Positions 56,914-64,000 of a stretch of 64,000 nt of DNA are shown piece after piece. The position numbers and the translations under genes are program-made. The stretch is from Xanthobacter dioxanivorans (GTDB taxonomy: Bacteria > Pseudomonadota > Alphaproteobacteria > Rhizobiales > Xanthobacteraceae). Below the pieces are notes generated by a model. The model saw only the letters and a list, made by a program, of their open reading frames with translations. It was not told where the DNA came from and did no database searches. How positions within the stretch are numbered: the stretch's first letter is position 1; each line of letters starts with the position of its first letter. The stretch is taken from positions 806,001-870,000 of the forward strand of contig NZ_CP063362.1 of assembly GCF_016807805.1 (NCBI RefSeq). The letters are read 5' to 3'.

Positions 56914-57372
56914 ATGATCGTCGCGTCGGAATTTGCCAACCGCTCCCTCGAGGAGATCAAGGAGCTGCTGGCCGGCGGCACCTTGACCATCTATTCCGTG
57001 GCCCGCCCGGTGAGCGCCGACCACGCCGTCGACCGCAGCGGCAAGCTCGCGACCTTCACCTTCGGCGCGCCGTCCTTCAACACCCCGTCCGAGGACGGCT
57101 CCGAGGTGCCGAACTTCGCCGCCCCGGTGACCGCCTCCGACGTGGGAACCCCCGGCTTCGCGCGCGCCGTCACGGCCGACGGCAAGGTGGTGGCCGATTT
57201 CTCGGTCGGCCCGGGCGACCGCGAGATCAAGCTCGCCGAAGTGTCCTGCAGCCACGGCGCGCCGGTTCGCGTCACCAGCTTCAAGTTCAACCCGGAAGGC
57301 GGCTGGCCGGAGCGGGCGGATTATTACGACGCCCATCCGCGTCCCGGCTACGCCCTGCCGAAAGTGCGCTGA
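56914..57372 (+). CDS. Unknown protein
   Basis: A 152-residue protein: MIVASEFANRSLEEIKELLA, TLTIYSVARPVSADHAVDRSG, then a beta-rich middle (FTFGAPSFNTPSED) and KFNPEGGWPERADYYDAHPRPG. One Cys only. The beta-rich middle recalls phage structural proteins, but there is no phage context. It is expressed just upstream of a hairpin terminator and a sulfurtransferase. No function assigned. Confidence 0.65.
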   Translation: MIVASEFANRSLEEIKELLAGGTLTIYSVARPVSADHAVDRSGKLATFTFGAPSFNTPSEDGSEVPNFAAPVTASDVGTPGFARAVTADGKVVADFSVGPGDREIKLAEVSCSHGAPVRVTSFKFNPEGGWPERADYYDAHPRPGYALPKVR

Positions 57373-57378
57373 GGCCCG

Positions 57379-57420
57379 GGGCTCATCCGCCGCCGCGACG
57401 CTGCGGCGGCGGATGAGCCC
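57379..57420 (+). terminator. Long hairpin after the 56914 gene
   Basis: 18-bp perfect stem GGGCTCATCCGCCGCCGC / GCGGCGGCGGATGAGCCC with loop GACGCT, right after the stop. No T run. Confidence 0.7.
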
Positions 57421-57514
57421 GGAACGCTCACGCGGCAGGCGGCCACGGCCCGCCCGCCGCCGAGGACCCTGAGAATTGCCGGCTGTCGAAACTCGACAAG
57501 GAGATCCCCGCGTC

Positions 57515-58375
57515 ATGTCCATTGCCCTTCCCGGACCGCTGGTGAGCACCGATTGGCTGGCCGAGCATCTGGCTGACCCGAGCCTCAAGATCCTCGACTG
57601 CACCTGGCTCCACGAGAGCACCAACATGGACGGGCGCACCCAGTATCGCGGCCGCCATCTGCCGGGGTCGGTGCATTTCGACATCGACCACGTGGCCGAT
57701 AAGAGCAATCCGCTCCCGCACATGCTGCCGCCCGTGGCCGAGTTCGCCAAGAAGGTCGGCCTTCTGGGCGTGGCCAACGGCGACACGGTGATCGTCTATG
57801 ACCGCATGTGCGGCGGCGCCGCGGCGGCGCGGGTGTGGTGGATGTTCCGCATCTTCGGCTACGACAACGTGGCCATGCTGGACGGCGGGTTCGGCAAGTG
57901 GACCAAGGAGAAGCGGCCGGCGGAAATGGCTCCGGTGCGGCCCGATCCCAAGACGTTCACCGCGGTGTTCGATCCGGCCCTGGTGCGCGACCTGCCGCAG
58001 ATGATCGCCAATCTCTCCGGCAAGGCCGAGCAGGTGATCGACGCGCGCGGCCCGGCCAAGTTCTCCGGCAGCCAGGATGACGTGTTCCCGGTGAAGAAGA
58101 AGGGCCACATTCCCGGCTCCATCAACCTGCCGTGGGGCGACTTCATCGTCGAGGAGACGGGAGCCCTGATCCCGCCCGAGGCAATGGCGGCGCGCTTTGC
58201 CGCCGCCGGTGTCGACATCGCGAAGCCCATCACCGTCACCTGCGCATCGGGGACCATCTCCTGCGTGCTGCTGCTGGCGCTGTTCATCCTCGGCAACAAG
58301 AGCGCCGCCCTCTATGACGGCTCCTGGGCCGAATGGGGCCTCGCCGACGACACGCCGGCAGCGGCTGCGGCCTGA
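57515..58375 (+). CDS. Sulfurtransferase (mercaptopyruvate/thiosulfate type)
   Basis: A 286-residue tandem-rhodanese protein (SseA-like): VSTDWLAEHLADPSLKILDCTW, GRHLPGSVHFDIDHVAD in the first half, and VIDARGPAKFSG, KGHIPGSINLPWGDF and the active-site loop VTCASGTISC in the second. It may supply persulfide sulfur. A TGT-N9-ACA palindrome is just upstream (57484-57498). Two small genes follow. Confidence 0.9.
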   Translation: MSIALPGPLVSTDWLAEHLADPSLKILDCTWLHESTNMDGRTQYRGRHLPGSVHFDIDHVADKSNPLPHMLPPVAEFAKKVGLLGVANGDTVIVYDRMCGGAAAARVWWMFRIFGYDNVAMLDGGFGKWTKEKRPAEMAPVRPDPKTFTAVFDPALVRDLPQMIANLSGKAEQVIDARGPAKFSGSQDDVFPVKKKGHIPGSINLPWGDFIVEETGALIPPEAMAARFAAAGVDIAKPITVTCASGTISCVLLLALFILGNKSAALYDGSWAEWGLADDTPAAAAA

Positions 58376-58395
58376 GGAGCAGCGGGGAGCGCGCC

Positions 58396-58653
58396 ATGTC
58401 CGATCACGATGAACTCAGCCTGGTCAGCGACGGGGAGGAATTCCTTCTCCTCGCCAAGCCGGACCAGTCGCACTTCCTGCTCCGCTTCAAGCCGGATGGC
58501 CTTGCCGCGGATCTTTCCGGAGAAGACGCGGAGCGTTTCCGCGGCGATTATGAAACCGTGAAATCCCAGTTTCCGGACTGGAGTTCGGATCAGGTGCTGG
58601 CGCAGCTCTGGGACCAGGGCGGCTACAGTTGGCTCGCGGCTCAGGACGGGTGA
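58396..58653 (+). CDS. Small unknown protein
   Basis: An 85-residue acidic protein, MSDHDELSLVSDGEEFLLLA, with FRGDYETVKSQFPDWSSDQVLAQLWDQGG. It starts 20 bp after the sulfurtransferase and is 5 bp before the next gene, so the three form one unit. No family recognised. Confidence 0.7.
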   Translation: MSDHDELSLVSDGEEFLLLAKPDQSHFLLRFKPDGLAADLSGEDAERFRGDYETVKSQFPDWSSDQVLAQLWDQGGYSWLAAQDG

Positions 58654-58658
58654 AGACA

Positions 58659-58979
58659 ATGGCAACAACAACGCTCATCAAGACGACTTCGGACGGCCGC
58701 AAGCTCGAGGTGTCGGGCCTCGCCCTCCTGCTCGACGGGCAGCTCGAGGCCTTCGACCTCACCGAGGTCAAGCTCCATCCCAACAAGCGCAAGATCTGGT
58801 CGGTGCATCCGGAGGCGACCCACCTCGCCGGCCGGGTGACCCTGACCCAGGAAGAGGCGGACCTGGTGGAGAAGGCCTTCAGGGAGACGGAGGCGGAGAT
58901 CCTGGCCAGCCCCGCCGCCATCAACGAGCGCTTCCGCATCGCCATGATGTGGCGGGCGCGCAGCGAAGGCATCGAGTAA
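58659..58979 (+). CDS. Small unknown protein
   Basis: A 106-residue protein, MATTTLIKTTSDGRKLEVSG, then LDGQLEAFDLTEVKLHPNKRKIWSVHPEATHLAGR and LTQEEADLVEKAFRETEAEIL. A GTG codon at 58650 that overlaps the previous stop is another possible start. Last gene of the sulfurtransferase unit. Function unknown. Confidence 0.7.
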   Translation: MATTTLIKTTSDGRKLEVSGLALLLDGQLEAFDLTEVKLHPNKRKIWSVHPEATHLAGRVTLTQEEADLVEKAFRETEAEILASPAAINERFRIAMMWRARSEGIE

Positions 58980-59241
58980 GCCTGCCGGCGCAGCGCCTGC
59001 GGGATGAAGGCCCGGCCCGGCGCATGCCGGCGCCGGGCCGTGTTCGTTCAATGGGATGTGATCGGCGGGCGCCGAAGGGCTGCCGCCGGCCGGATGGAAA
59101 ATGCGGATTATGGACGATGCGGCCGGCGGGGGGCGGCGCCGGCGCTTCATGCGCGACGCGACAGCGGGCGATCGGGACCGCACAGCTTCTCCGCGGGATT
59201 GAACGGTGCGGCGAAAGGCCAGGCCGTCGCCCTCCCCCGCT

Positions 59242-59931
59242 TTACTCGGCGGCTTCCGGAAGGGCGTTGTTCAAGGGGGCGGTGTCCAGAAGCGCGGTGT
59301 CCATCGGCGCGTTGGCGTTGGCCGCGCCGAAGTTGCGGCTGCGGGCGAGGCGCGATTCCCCATCCTCCGCGCCGAAGCAGATGTGGAATTCGTCGCAATC
59401 CGAGCAGACCGGGGCGGCGCAGAGCGTGAAGCCCTCGGATCCGCACACCATGCGGTAGAGGAACTTCTTCCACTTCATGTCCTGGCGGTTCTTCATGGCC
59501 AACGGCGCGAAGCGGCGCGTCATCAGTTCGCGCAGCTCCTCCCGGCTCCTCAGCCCCAGGTCCTGCCACAGATGATGCGGCGCCTGGCAGCGCCGGGCGA
59601 TCATCGCGATGAAATAGGCCTGAAGCCGGCCGGCATCGGAAGAATAGATACCGAGAATATCCCGGACGGACTGCTCCTCCGGCTCCACCGCCACGGGGTG
59701 CTCGTCCACCTGTTGCGCCAGAACCGGCGCGGCGGCGGGAAACAGGATGCCCGACAGGTCGAGGAACGCGCGCCGCTCGAGCCCGACCGAGTCCAACTGG
59801 TCGCGGCCGTCTTGCTCCGCCTCGGCGAAGGCGACGGCGAAGATGGATGCCGCCACATGCACGTCGAAGGCGTCGCCGGCCGAAGAGGTCGATGATGCGA
59901 TCAGCCAGTCATAGACCTCTTCGGCAGTCAT
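59242..59931 (-). CDS. nifQ: NifQ, molybdenum donor for FeMo-cofactor
   Basis: NifQ, 229 residues, carries a Mo-Fe-S cluster and gives Mo for FeMo-cofactor. The C-terminal motif CAAPVCSDCDEFHICF has the Cx4Cx2Cx5C spacing of the family. The N-terminal half is helical (TorD-like), ending with a short Ala/Asn/Leu tail. It is the last gene of the nifE operon, 30 bp from fdxB. Confidence 0.92.
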   Translation of the reverse strand: MTAEEVYDWLIASSTSSAGDAFDVHVAASIFAVAFAEAEQDGRDQLDSVGLERRAFLDLSGILFPAAAPVLAQQVDEHPVAVEPEEQSVRDILGIYSSDAGRLQAYFIAMIARRCQAPHHLWQDLGLRSREELRELMTRRFAPLAMKNRQDMKWKKFLYRMVCGSEGFTLCAAPVCSDCDEFHICFGAEDGESRLARSRNFGAANANAPMDTALLDTAPLNNALPEAAE

Positions 59932-59961
59932 GGGCGCGCTCCGTTCGCCGATGCGCCGCGA

Positions 59962-60258
59962 TCAGGCGGCGGCCTTCTCGTGGCCGTGAATCTGGCAGCT
60001 GGCCGGGCAGACACGCGCGCATGCACCGCAGCCGATGCAGGCGCCCGTGTCGGCCATGACCATCACCTTCTTCTCGACCTCATCGTCCTCGTCATCGTCG
60101 AGGGAGACGACTTCGCCGTCCTCGTTGATGCCCTTCAGCGTCATCACGTCCCGACCGCAGACTTTGAAGCAGCGCCCGCAACCGATGCATTTATTGGCAT
60201 CGATATCGAGCAAATAGTCTGGCTGCCAGGCTCGACCGTCCCGGGTTTCGTGCGACAT
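59962..60258 (-). CDS. fdxB: Nif-specific ferredoxin III (FdxB)
   Basis: A 98-residue 2[4Fe-4S] ferredoxin: CIGCGRCFKVCG and CIGCGACARVCP, with an acidic loop (SLDDDEDDEVEKK) between. FdxB proteins give electrons to cofactor assembly or nitrogenase. It sits between DUF683 and nifQ. Confidence 0.95.
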   Translation of the reverse strand: MSHETRDGRAWQPDYLLDIDANKCIGCGRCFKVCGRDVMTLKGINEDGEVVSLDDDEDDEVEKKVMVMADTGACIGCGACARVCPASCQIHGHEKAAA

Positions 60259-60293
60259 GTCGAAAGTGCCTTCTCAGGTTCAGGCGGCCTTGA

Positions 60294-60494
60294 TCAGGCG
60301 GCCTCAAGGGCCTTCAAGTCCGCGCGCTTCTTTTCCAGCTCGGCGAAGGCGCTGTGCGCCCTCTTGGCGACATCCATGATGGTCTCCCAGCTGATCGGGA
60401 GTTCCTCGGACAGATCGTGGAGATCCATTTTCGCCTGGGTCGCCTTGGCGCTGAGCTTCTTGATCTCGGCCTTCAGTTCTTCCACGTCGCTCAT
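60294..60494 (-). CDS. DUF683 (CCE_0567)-type small protein
   Basis: A 66-residue helical-hairpin protein, MSDVEELKAEIKKLSAKATQ, with MDLHDLSEELPISWETIMDVA. It belongs to the small DUF683 family found next to DUF269 and nifX. The helical pair resembles Rop. Function not settled. Confidence 0.85.
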   Translation of the reverse strand: MSDVEELKAEIKKLSAKATQAKMDLHDLSEELPISWETIMDVAKRAHSAFAELEKKRADLKALEAA

Positions 60495-60506
60495 GGTTTC
60501 ACCCTG

Positions 60507-60977
60507 TCAGAAGTTGGCCACTTCGGGGAACTTGCGGATCATCTCGACGCCGGAAGCGACGAACTTCGTTCCCTCTTCCCCGAGCTTGCCGAGATTGTCG
60601 AAGCCGTAGCGGTGAACGTCCCGCAGCTGCTTGTTGACGACGATCAGCCGGCCGCCGATGAGCACCATCCGGCCGAAGCCCTCGTGGCTCATCTTGAGCA
60701 TGGGAGTGATCATCACCTTGGTCTCACGCTCGATCATGAGGCACACGGCGTTGAAGAACAGCTCCATCCGCCAGATGGTCTCGGGGTCGGGGTCACCGAT
60801 GATGGGCAGCGCGCGACGCGCCTCCTTGTCGACGATGTAGGGCGCGATCAGGTCGAGATCCGCCTTGCCTTCCCACGCGCCGTGGGTGTCCTGGGCGCGC
60901 CAGACCTTGATGAGCTCCTTGATGAACGGGATTTCTTCTGCCGACACCGGTTCGATGACTTGCGCTTCTTCGGACAT
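60507..60977 (-). CDS. NifX-associated protein (DUF269)
   Basis: A 156-residue DUF269 protein: [23 protein letters not shown], then [23 protein letters not shown] and [28 protein letters not shown]. It is always found next to nifX and nifE/nifN. I place the start at 60977 (MSEEAQV) because AGGA lies seven bases upstream; the ATG at 60989 overlapping the nifX stop is an alternative. Confidence 0.9.
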   Translation of the reverse strand: MSEEAQVIEPVSAEEIPFIKELIKVWRAQDTHGAWEGKADLDLIAPYIVDKEARRALPIIGDPDPETIWRMELFFNAVCLMIERETKVMITPMLKMSHEGFGRMVLIGGRLIVVNKQLRDVHRYGFDNLGKLGEEGTKFVASGVEMIRKFPEVANF

Positions 60978-60985
60978 GTCCATCC

Positions 60986-61381
60986 TCATTCGTCAAAATC
61001 GAAAGTACGTTCCTGGCCCTTCGACATCACCTTGCGCAGCCAGGGCGGAGGCGTGCCGCGCAGCACGGTGGCCAGCTTCTCGATGAGATCGGAGATCTCC
61101 TCGGGCTGGTTCACCTTCATCGGGTGGATATTGTTGGCCACCACCCGGGCGGCGCCCGAACCGCCGATGGCGGCGACATAGAGGATGGCGCAATCCTTGA
61201 TCGCCTCGATCTTCGGCGCGAGCTTGTCCTCGTTGCCGTCTTCCTTGAGGTCACCGTCGAATTCGATGGCCTCGACGAAGTGGGAATTCTCCGGTCCGAC
61301 CTCGTAGATGGCGATGTTCTTGGCCCAGCCGAAATGGGCATCGACCCGTTTCAAGTCCTGAGTTGCGAATGCGACTTTCAT
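60986..61381 (-). CDS. nifX: NifX
   Basis: NifX, 131 residues, holds NifB-co or VK-cluster on its way to Nif[30 protein letters not shown] is the family core, followed by [20 protein letters not shown]. It follows nifN by 15 bp and overlaps the DUF269 gene. Confidence 0.95.
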   Translation of the reverse strand: MKVAFATQDLKRVDAHFGWAKNIAIYEVGPENSHFVEAIEFDGDLKEDGNEDKLAPKIEAIKDCAILYVAAIGGSGAARVVANNIHPMKVNQPEEISDLIEKLATVLRGTPPPWLRKVMSKGQERTFDFDE

Positions 61382-61396
61382 GGGAGGTTCGCCTTC

Positions 61397-62824
61397 TTAG
61401 TGGTGGGCCGTGCTCGCGGCGGGAGCGTGAGTGGCGGCGGGCGCGGCGGCAGGGGCATGCCCGTGGCCGTCGCTGTTCCAGGGGTCCTGCCAGGTCTGCG
61501 GCGTGACCTCGTGATTTTCCTCGTGATCGGCGATGCACAGATTCGCGAGGCTGAAGATCAGCTCCCGCGTGCCCCGGTAGCCCACCATCTGGCGATGGCC
61601 CGCGCCGATGCGATCGAACATGGGAATGCCGATGCGGTGGAACGGGATCTTGAGCCGCTCCGCCGCCTGCCGTCCGTGCGAATGGGTCAGGAGCAGGTCG
61701 CAGCCGCGCTCCTTCGCCAGCGTCTCGAGATCCTCGAGGTCGCCGAGGAGCACCTCGTCCGCCGGCAGGTGCTCGAACGCGGGCGACTGGGTGGTGGTCA
61801 CCGCCGCCGTGATGTGCGCCCCCATCTCGTGCAGCATGGTGGCCACGTCGACGAGCAGGTCCGGCTCGGCGCCGATGGCGAGCTTGCGACCGCCAAGATG
61901 GAAGTGCGCGTCGAGCATGGCATCCACCAGCTGACCGCGCTGGCGCCGATACTTGCGCGGCACCTCGCGGCCCGAGATCTCGCTGAGGAACATGAAGAAT
62001 TCGTCGTTGGGCCCGAGGCCGCACAGCCGCTCGAACAGGCGATAGGGTACGCCGGCCTTCTTTTGCATGGCCTCCGCCGCCGCGCGCATCTGCGCGCCGA
62101 TGGCGATGGTCCACGCTGCCTCGCCCATGGTCGCCACCTCTTCCACGCCGATGCCCCCGATGGTGGTCGGGGTGAAATCGTCGGGAATATGCCCGTCCAG
62201 GGAGCCCGCGAGGTCCGGAAGGAACGAGGCCTCTAGCCCGAAATCCTCGAAGATGGTGCGCAGCTCGTCGAGATCGCCGGGGGAAAGATGCGAGCCCGGC
62301 AGCACGTTGACGCGCTTCGCGTCGCGCACCACGTCCGGCGCCGGCTTCTCCACCAGCACGTCGATCATCTTCGCGACGGTCTTGCCCCACCCGTCCTGGA
62401 AGGCATCCTTGAAGTCGGGGGTGGAGACATAGACCATCGGAAAGTCGGCCAGCTGGGGATACTTGTCGCGCACCATCTTGATGTAGCCGTCCACGTCGTC
62501 ACCCTTGGTCTCGGTGACGCCGGTGGAGCAAATGCCGATGATCTCCGGCTTGGTGCGGTTGTAGATGTTGAGGATCGCCTGCTCGACATTCTCATAGCCG
62601 CCGAGCACGGTGGCGACCTCGCTCATGGCCGTCGTCTGCAGCGGGATCGCCTCCTTGAAGTGCCGCACGAACAGCACCAGGCCGAACGAGGTGCAGCCCT
62701 GCGAGCCGTGCAGCAGCGGCATGGCGCCCCTGAGGCCCATGAAGGCGAGCGCGCCGCCGATCGGCTGGCTCATCTTCAATGGGTTGACGGCACAGGATTT
62801 CTTTCCCTGGACGAACTTGGCCAT
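61397..62824 (-). CDS. nifN: Nitrogenase molybdenum-cofactor scaffold subunit NifN
   Basis: NifN, 475 residues, beta partner of the NifEN scaffold on which FeMo-cofactor matures. It starts MAKFVQGKKSCAVNPLKMSQP, with GAMPLLHGSQGCTSF, GICSTGVTETKGDD and the C-terminal block. A His/Ala-rich tail ([17 protein letters not shown]) is unusual for the family. It starts 9 bp after nifE. Confidence 0.96.
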   Translation of the reverse strand: MAKFVQGKKSCAVNPLKMSQPIGGALAFMGLRGAMPLLHGSQGCTSFGLVLFVRHFKEAIPLQTTAMSEVATVLGGYENVEQAILNIYNRTKPEIIGICSTGVTETKGDDVDGYIKMVRDKYPQLADFPMVYVSTPDFKDAFQDGWGKTVAKMIDVLVEKPAPDVVRDAKRVNVLPGSHLSPGDLDELRTIFEDFGLEASFLPDLAGSLDGHIPDDFTPTTIGGIGVEEVATMGEAAWTIAIGAQMRAAAEAMQKKAGVPYRLFERLCGLGPNDEFFMFLSEISGREVPRKYRRQRGQLVDAMLDAHFHLGGRKLAIGAEPDLLVDVATMLHEMGAHITAAVTTTQSPAFEHLPADEVLLGDLEDLETLAKERGCDLLLTHSHGRQAAERLKIPFHRIGIPMFDRIGAGHRQMVGYRGTRELIFSLANLCIADHEENHEVTPQTWQDPWNSDGHGHAPAAAPAATHAPAASTAHH

Positions 62825-62833
62825 GGCCGCCTC

Positions 62834-64000
62834 CTATTCCGCGGCCACGAGGGTGACCGGCGCGCCGGGCGGGGCGACCAGCACGTCCAGCATCTCCTCG
62901 ATCCGCTCGCCGCACTTGCCGCAGCCGGAGGCGGCGGCGGTGCGGGCCGTGACCTCGGCGAGGTTGGACGCGCCGGCGCGAACCGCATCCTCGATGGCGC
63001 CCACATCCACGCTCTTGCAATTGCAGACCTTCTTCGCGCGGCGCGCGGCCTCGGCCAGGACCGGATCCGCCGGCACCGGCGCGCCGGCGACGCCCAGCGC
63101 CTCGAAGATCTCCTCGATGCGGCCCGAGCACGCCCCGCAGCCGCCGGAGGCGTTGGTGTGGGCCTTCACGCCCTCCACGGTGGTGAGACCGTGGGCCTTG
63201 ATGGCATCCTCGATGGTGCCGAGGTCCACGCTCTTGCAGTTGCAGATCTTCTTGGCGCGCCGCGCCTTCTCGGCCGCGACCGGATCCGCGGCCAGCGCCG
63301 CGGCTTCCGCCTCCATCTGCGCGATGGCACGATTCTGCCAGTTGTTGGCCGGATTGTCCCACGGGGCGGGCTTGCGCACCTGCTCCCAGATGGGGTTGTA
63401 GAGCGCCTTGTCGATCTCCTCGACCAGCTTCACCATGCCCACGTAACCCATGTAGGCGTGGTGGCGCTCCTGGTTGATGTCGAGCCAGGGCATCGCCGCC
63501 TTGAGGGCGATGAACTGCGAGCGGCCGCCCGAAAGCATGATGTCGGCCTTCGCGTCCTTGAGCATCTTGTACATTTCGCGCGGCGTCATGTCGTCGATCA
63601 TGTGGGCGTCCTGCCCCATGAGCTCCTTGATGCGCTCCTTGTCCTCCTTGGTGGACTTCTTGACCGAAGTGCCCACCAGCTCGAGGCCGGCCTCCTGCAG
63701 CGCCGCCACCACCGACCAGGACTTCACGCCGCCGGTGATCAGCAGCACCTTCTTGTCCTTGAAGCGGGGCTTGTACTTGGCGATGGCCGCCCAGGCCTTC
63801 GCCTCCTCGCGTTCGATCAGCGCCTCGGTGCGGTCCATCAGCTCGGGATCGGCGCCGCGCTCGATGAGCATGCGGGCGATCTCGCGGAGCGAATCCGACG
63901 AATCCTGGATGCCGTAGAAGGAGCCCTCGAAGAAGGGAATGTCGTAGCGCTCCTCCATCTTGCGGGCGACGTTGATCATCGCCTTGGAGCACACCATCAT
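62834..64000 (-). CDS. nifE: NifE, 5'-truncated at the window edge, with two BFD-like domains
   Basis: C-terminal 388 residues of NifE, the alpha scaffold partner of NifN; the gene runs past the right edge. The NifE part shows KMEERYDIPFFEGSFYGIQD, VLLITGGVKSWSVVAALQE and ADIMLSGGRSQFIALKAAM. After the usual end come two BFD-like [2Fe-2S] modules: KICNCKSVDLGTIEDAI ... GCGACSGRIEEI (about 63110-63260) and KVCNCKSVDVGAIEDAV ... GCGKCGERIEEML (about 62890-63040). Each has the C-x-C and C-x2-C pairs of the BFD domain. Confidence 0.95.
   Translation of the reverse strand: MMVCSKAMINVARKMEERYDIPFFEGSFYGIQDSSDSLREIARMLIERGADPELMDRTEALIEREEAKAWAAIAKYKPRFKDKKVLLITGGVKSWSVVAALQEAGLELVGTSVKKSTKEDKERIKELMGQDAHMIDDMTPREMYKMLKDAKADIMLSGGRSQFIALKAAMPWLDINQERHHAYMGYVGMVKLVEEIDKALYNPIWEQVRKPAPWDNPANNWQNRAIAQMEAEAAALAADPVAAEKARRAKKICNCKSVDLGTIEDAIKAHGLTTVEGVKAHTNASGGCGACSGRIEEIFEALGVAGAPVPADPVLAEAARRAKKVCNCKSVDVGAIEDAVRAGASNLAEVTARTAAASGCGKCGERIEEMLDVLVAPPGAPVTLVAAE

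Noticed and set aside
57484..57498. TGTCGAAACTCGACA before the sulfurtransferase as NifA site
   Set aside because: Spacer is 9, not 10, and it is too close to the start codon with no -24/-12 element after it.

Overview
The window is about 68% G+C by eye and looks like the chromosome of a free-living, nitrogen-fixing alphaproteobacterium. The fixABCX genes, short NifU, nifV-nifP-nifW unit, NifA/sigma-54 promoters and sucAB-lpd/sucCD-mdh set together suggest Xanthobacteraceae (Xanthobacter/Azorhizobium type). That placement is inference; no rRNA or tRNA gene is present to test it.

Region 1 (1-17.2 kb) is ordinary chromosome. It holds a nuclease-like protein, a histidine kinase, cobT, a metal-sensor-like PadR regulator with a visible operator, a Xer recombinase, a VOC protein and a tiny secreted protein. 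The leftward TCA-cycle operon follows: mdh, sucC-sucD, odhA, a YCII gene, odhB, an AT-richer foreign-looking ORF, and lpd.

Region 2 (17.2-28 kb) starts the nif island: the leftward operon hesB-nifV-nifP-nifW, then modD, peroxiredoxin and ahpD-like genes, a rhodanese-ankyrin protein, a leftward operon of pseudo-receiver, ArsC-like protein and two-domain SagB nitroreductase, and a solitary nifH. Region 3 (28-42 kb) has fixABCX, an LRV iron-sulfur protein, a degenerate dienelactone-hydrolase-like protein, several small unknown genes, a truncated globin/Rieske operon, a GST, a SufT-like/TPR/YqeB operon, and bolA-grxD. Region 4 (42.5-49.6 kb) is the nifB operon: nifB, ferredoxin, IscA-like, TPR, LRV, two nifZ, DUF3024, a small protein, a DegT-fold protein, a cysteine-free ferredoxin-like protein and a small protein. 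Region 5 (49.8-64 kb) has iscA-nifU-nifS-nifT-SIR2, a Rieske/amine-oxidase pair, a sulfurtransferase group, and the leftward operon nifE-nifN-nifX-DUF269-DUF683-fdxB-nifQ, cut at the right edge inside nifE.

The parts fit one task: Fe-S supply (nifUS, IscA types, grxD, bolA, SufT), FeMo-cofactor assembly (nifB, E, N, X, V, Q, modD, ferredoxins), electron delivery (fixABCX, ferredoxins), and oxygen or peroxide protection (globin, peroxiredoxin, AhpD, nifW). At least nine sigma-54 -24/-12 promoters, most with TGT-N10-ACA NifA sites, tie most units into one regulon, including genes of unknown function. The most unusual theme is that several accessory proteins keep a known fold but have lost its key residues: a ferredoxin and an IscA without cysteines, a PLP-fold enzyme without its lysine, a receiver without its aspartate, and a hydrolase without its triad.
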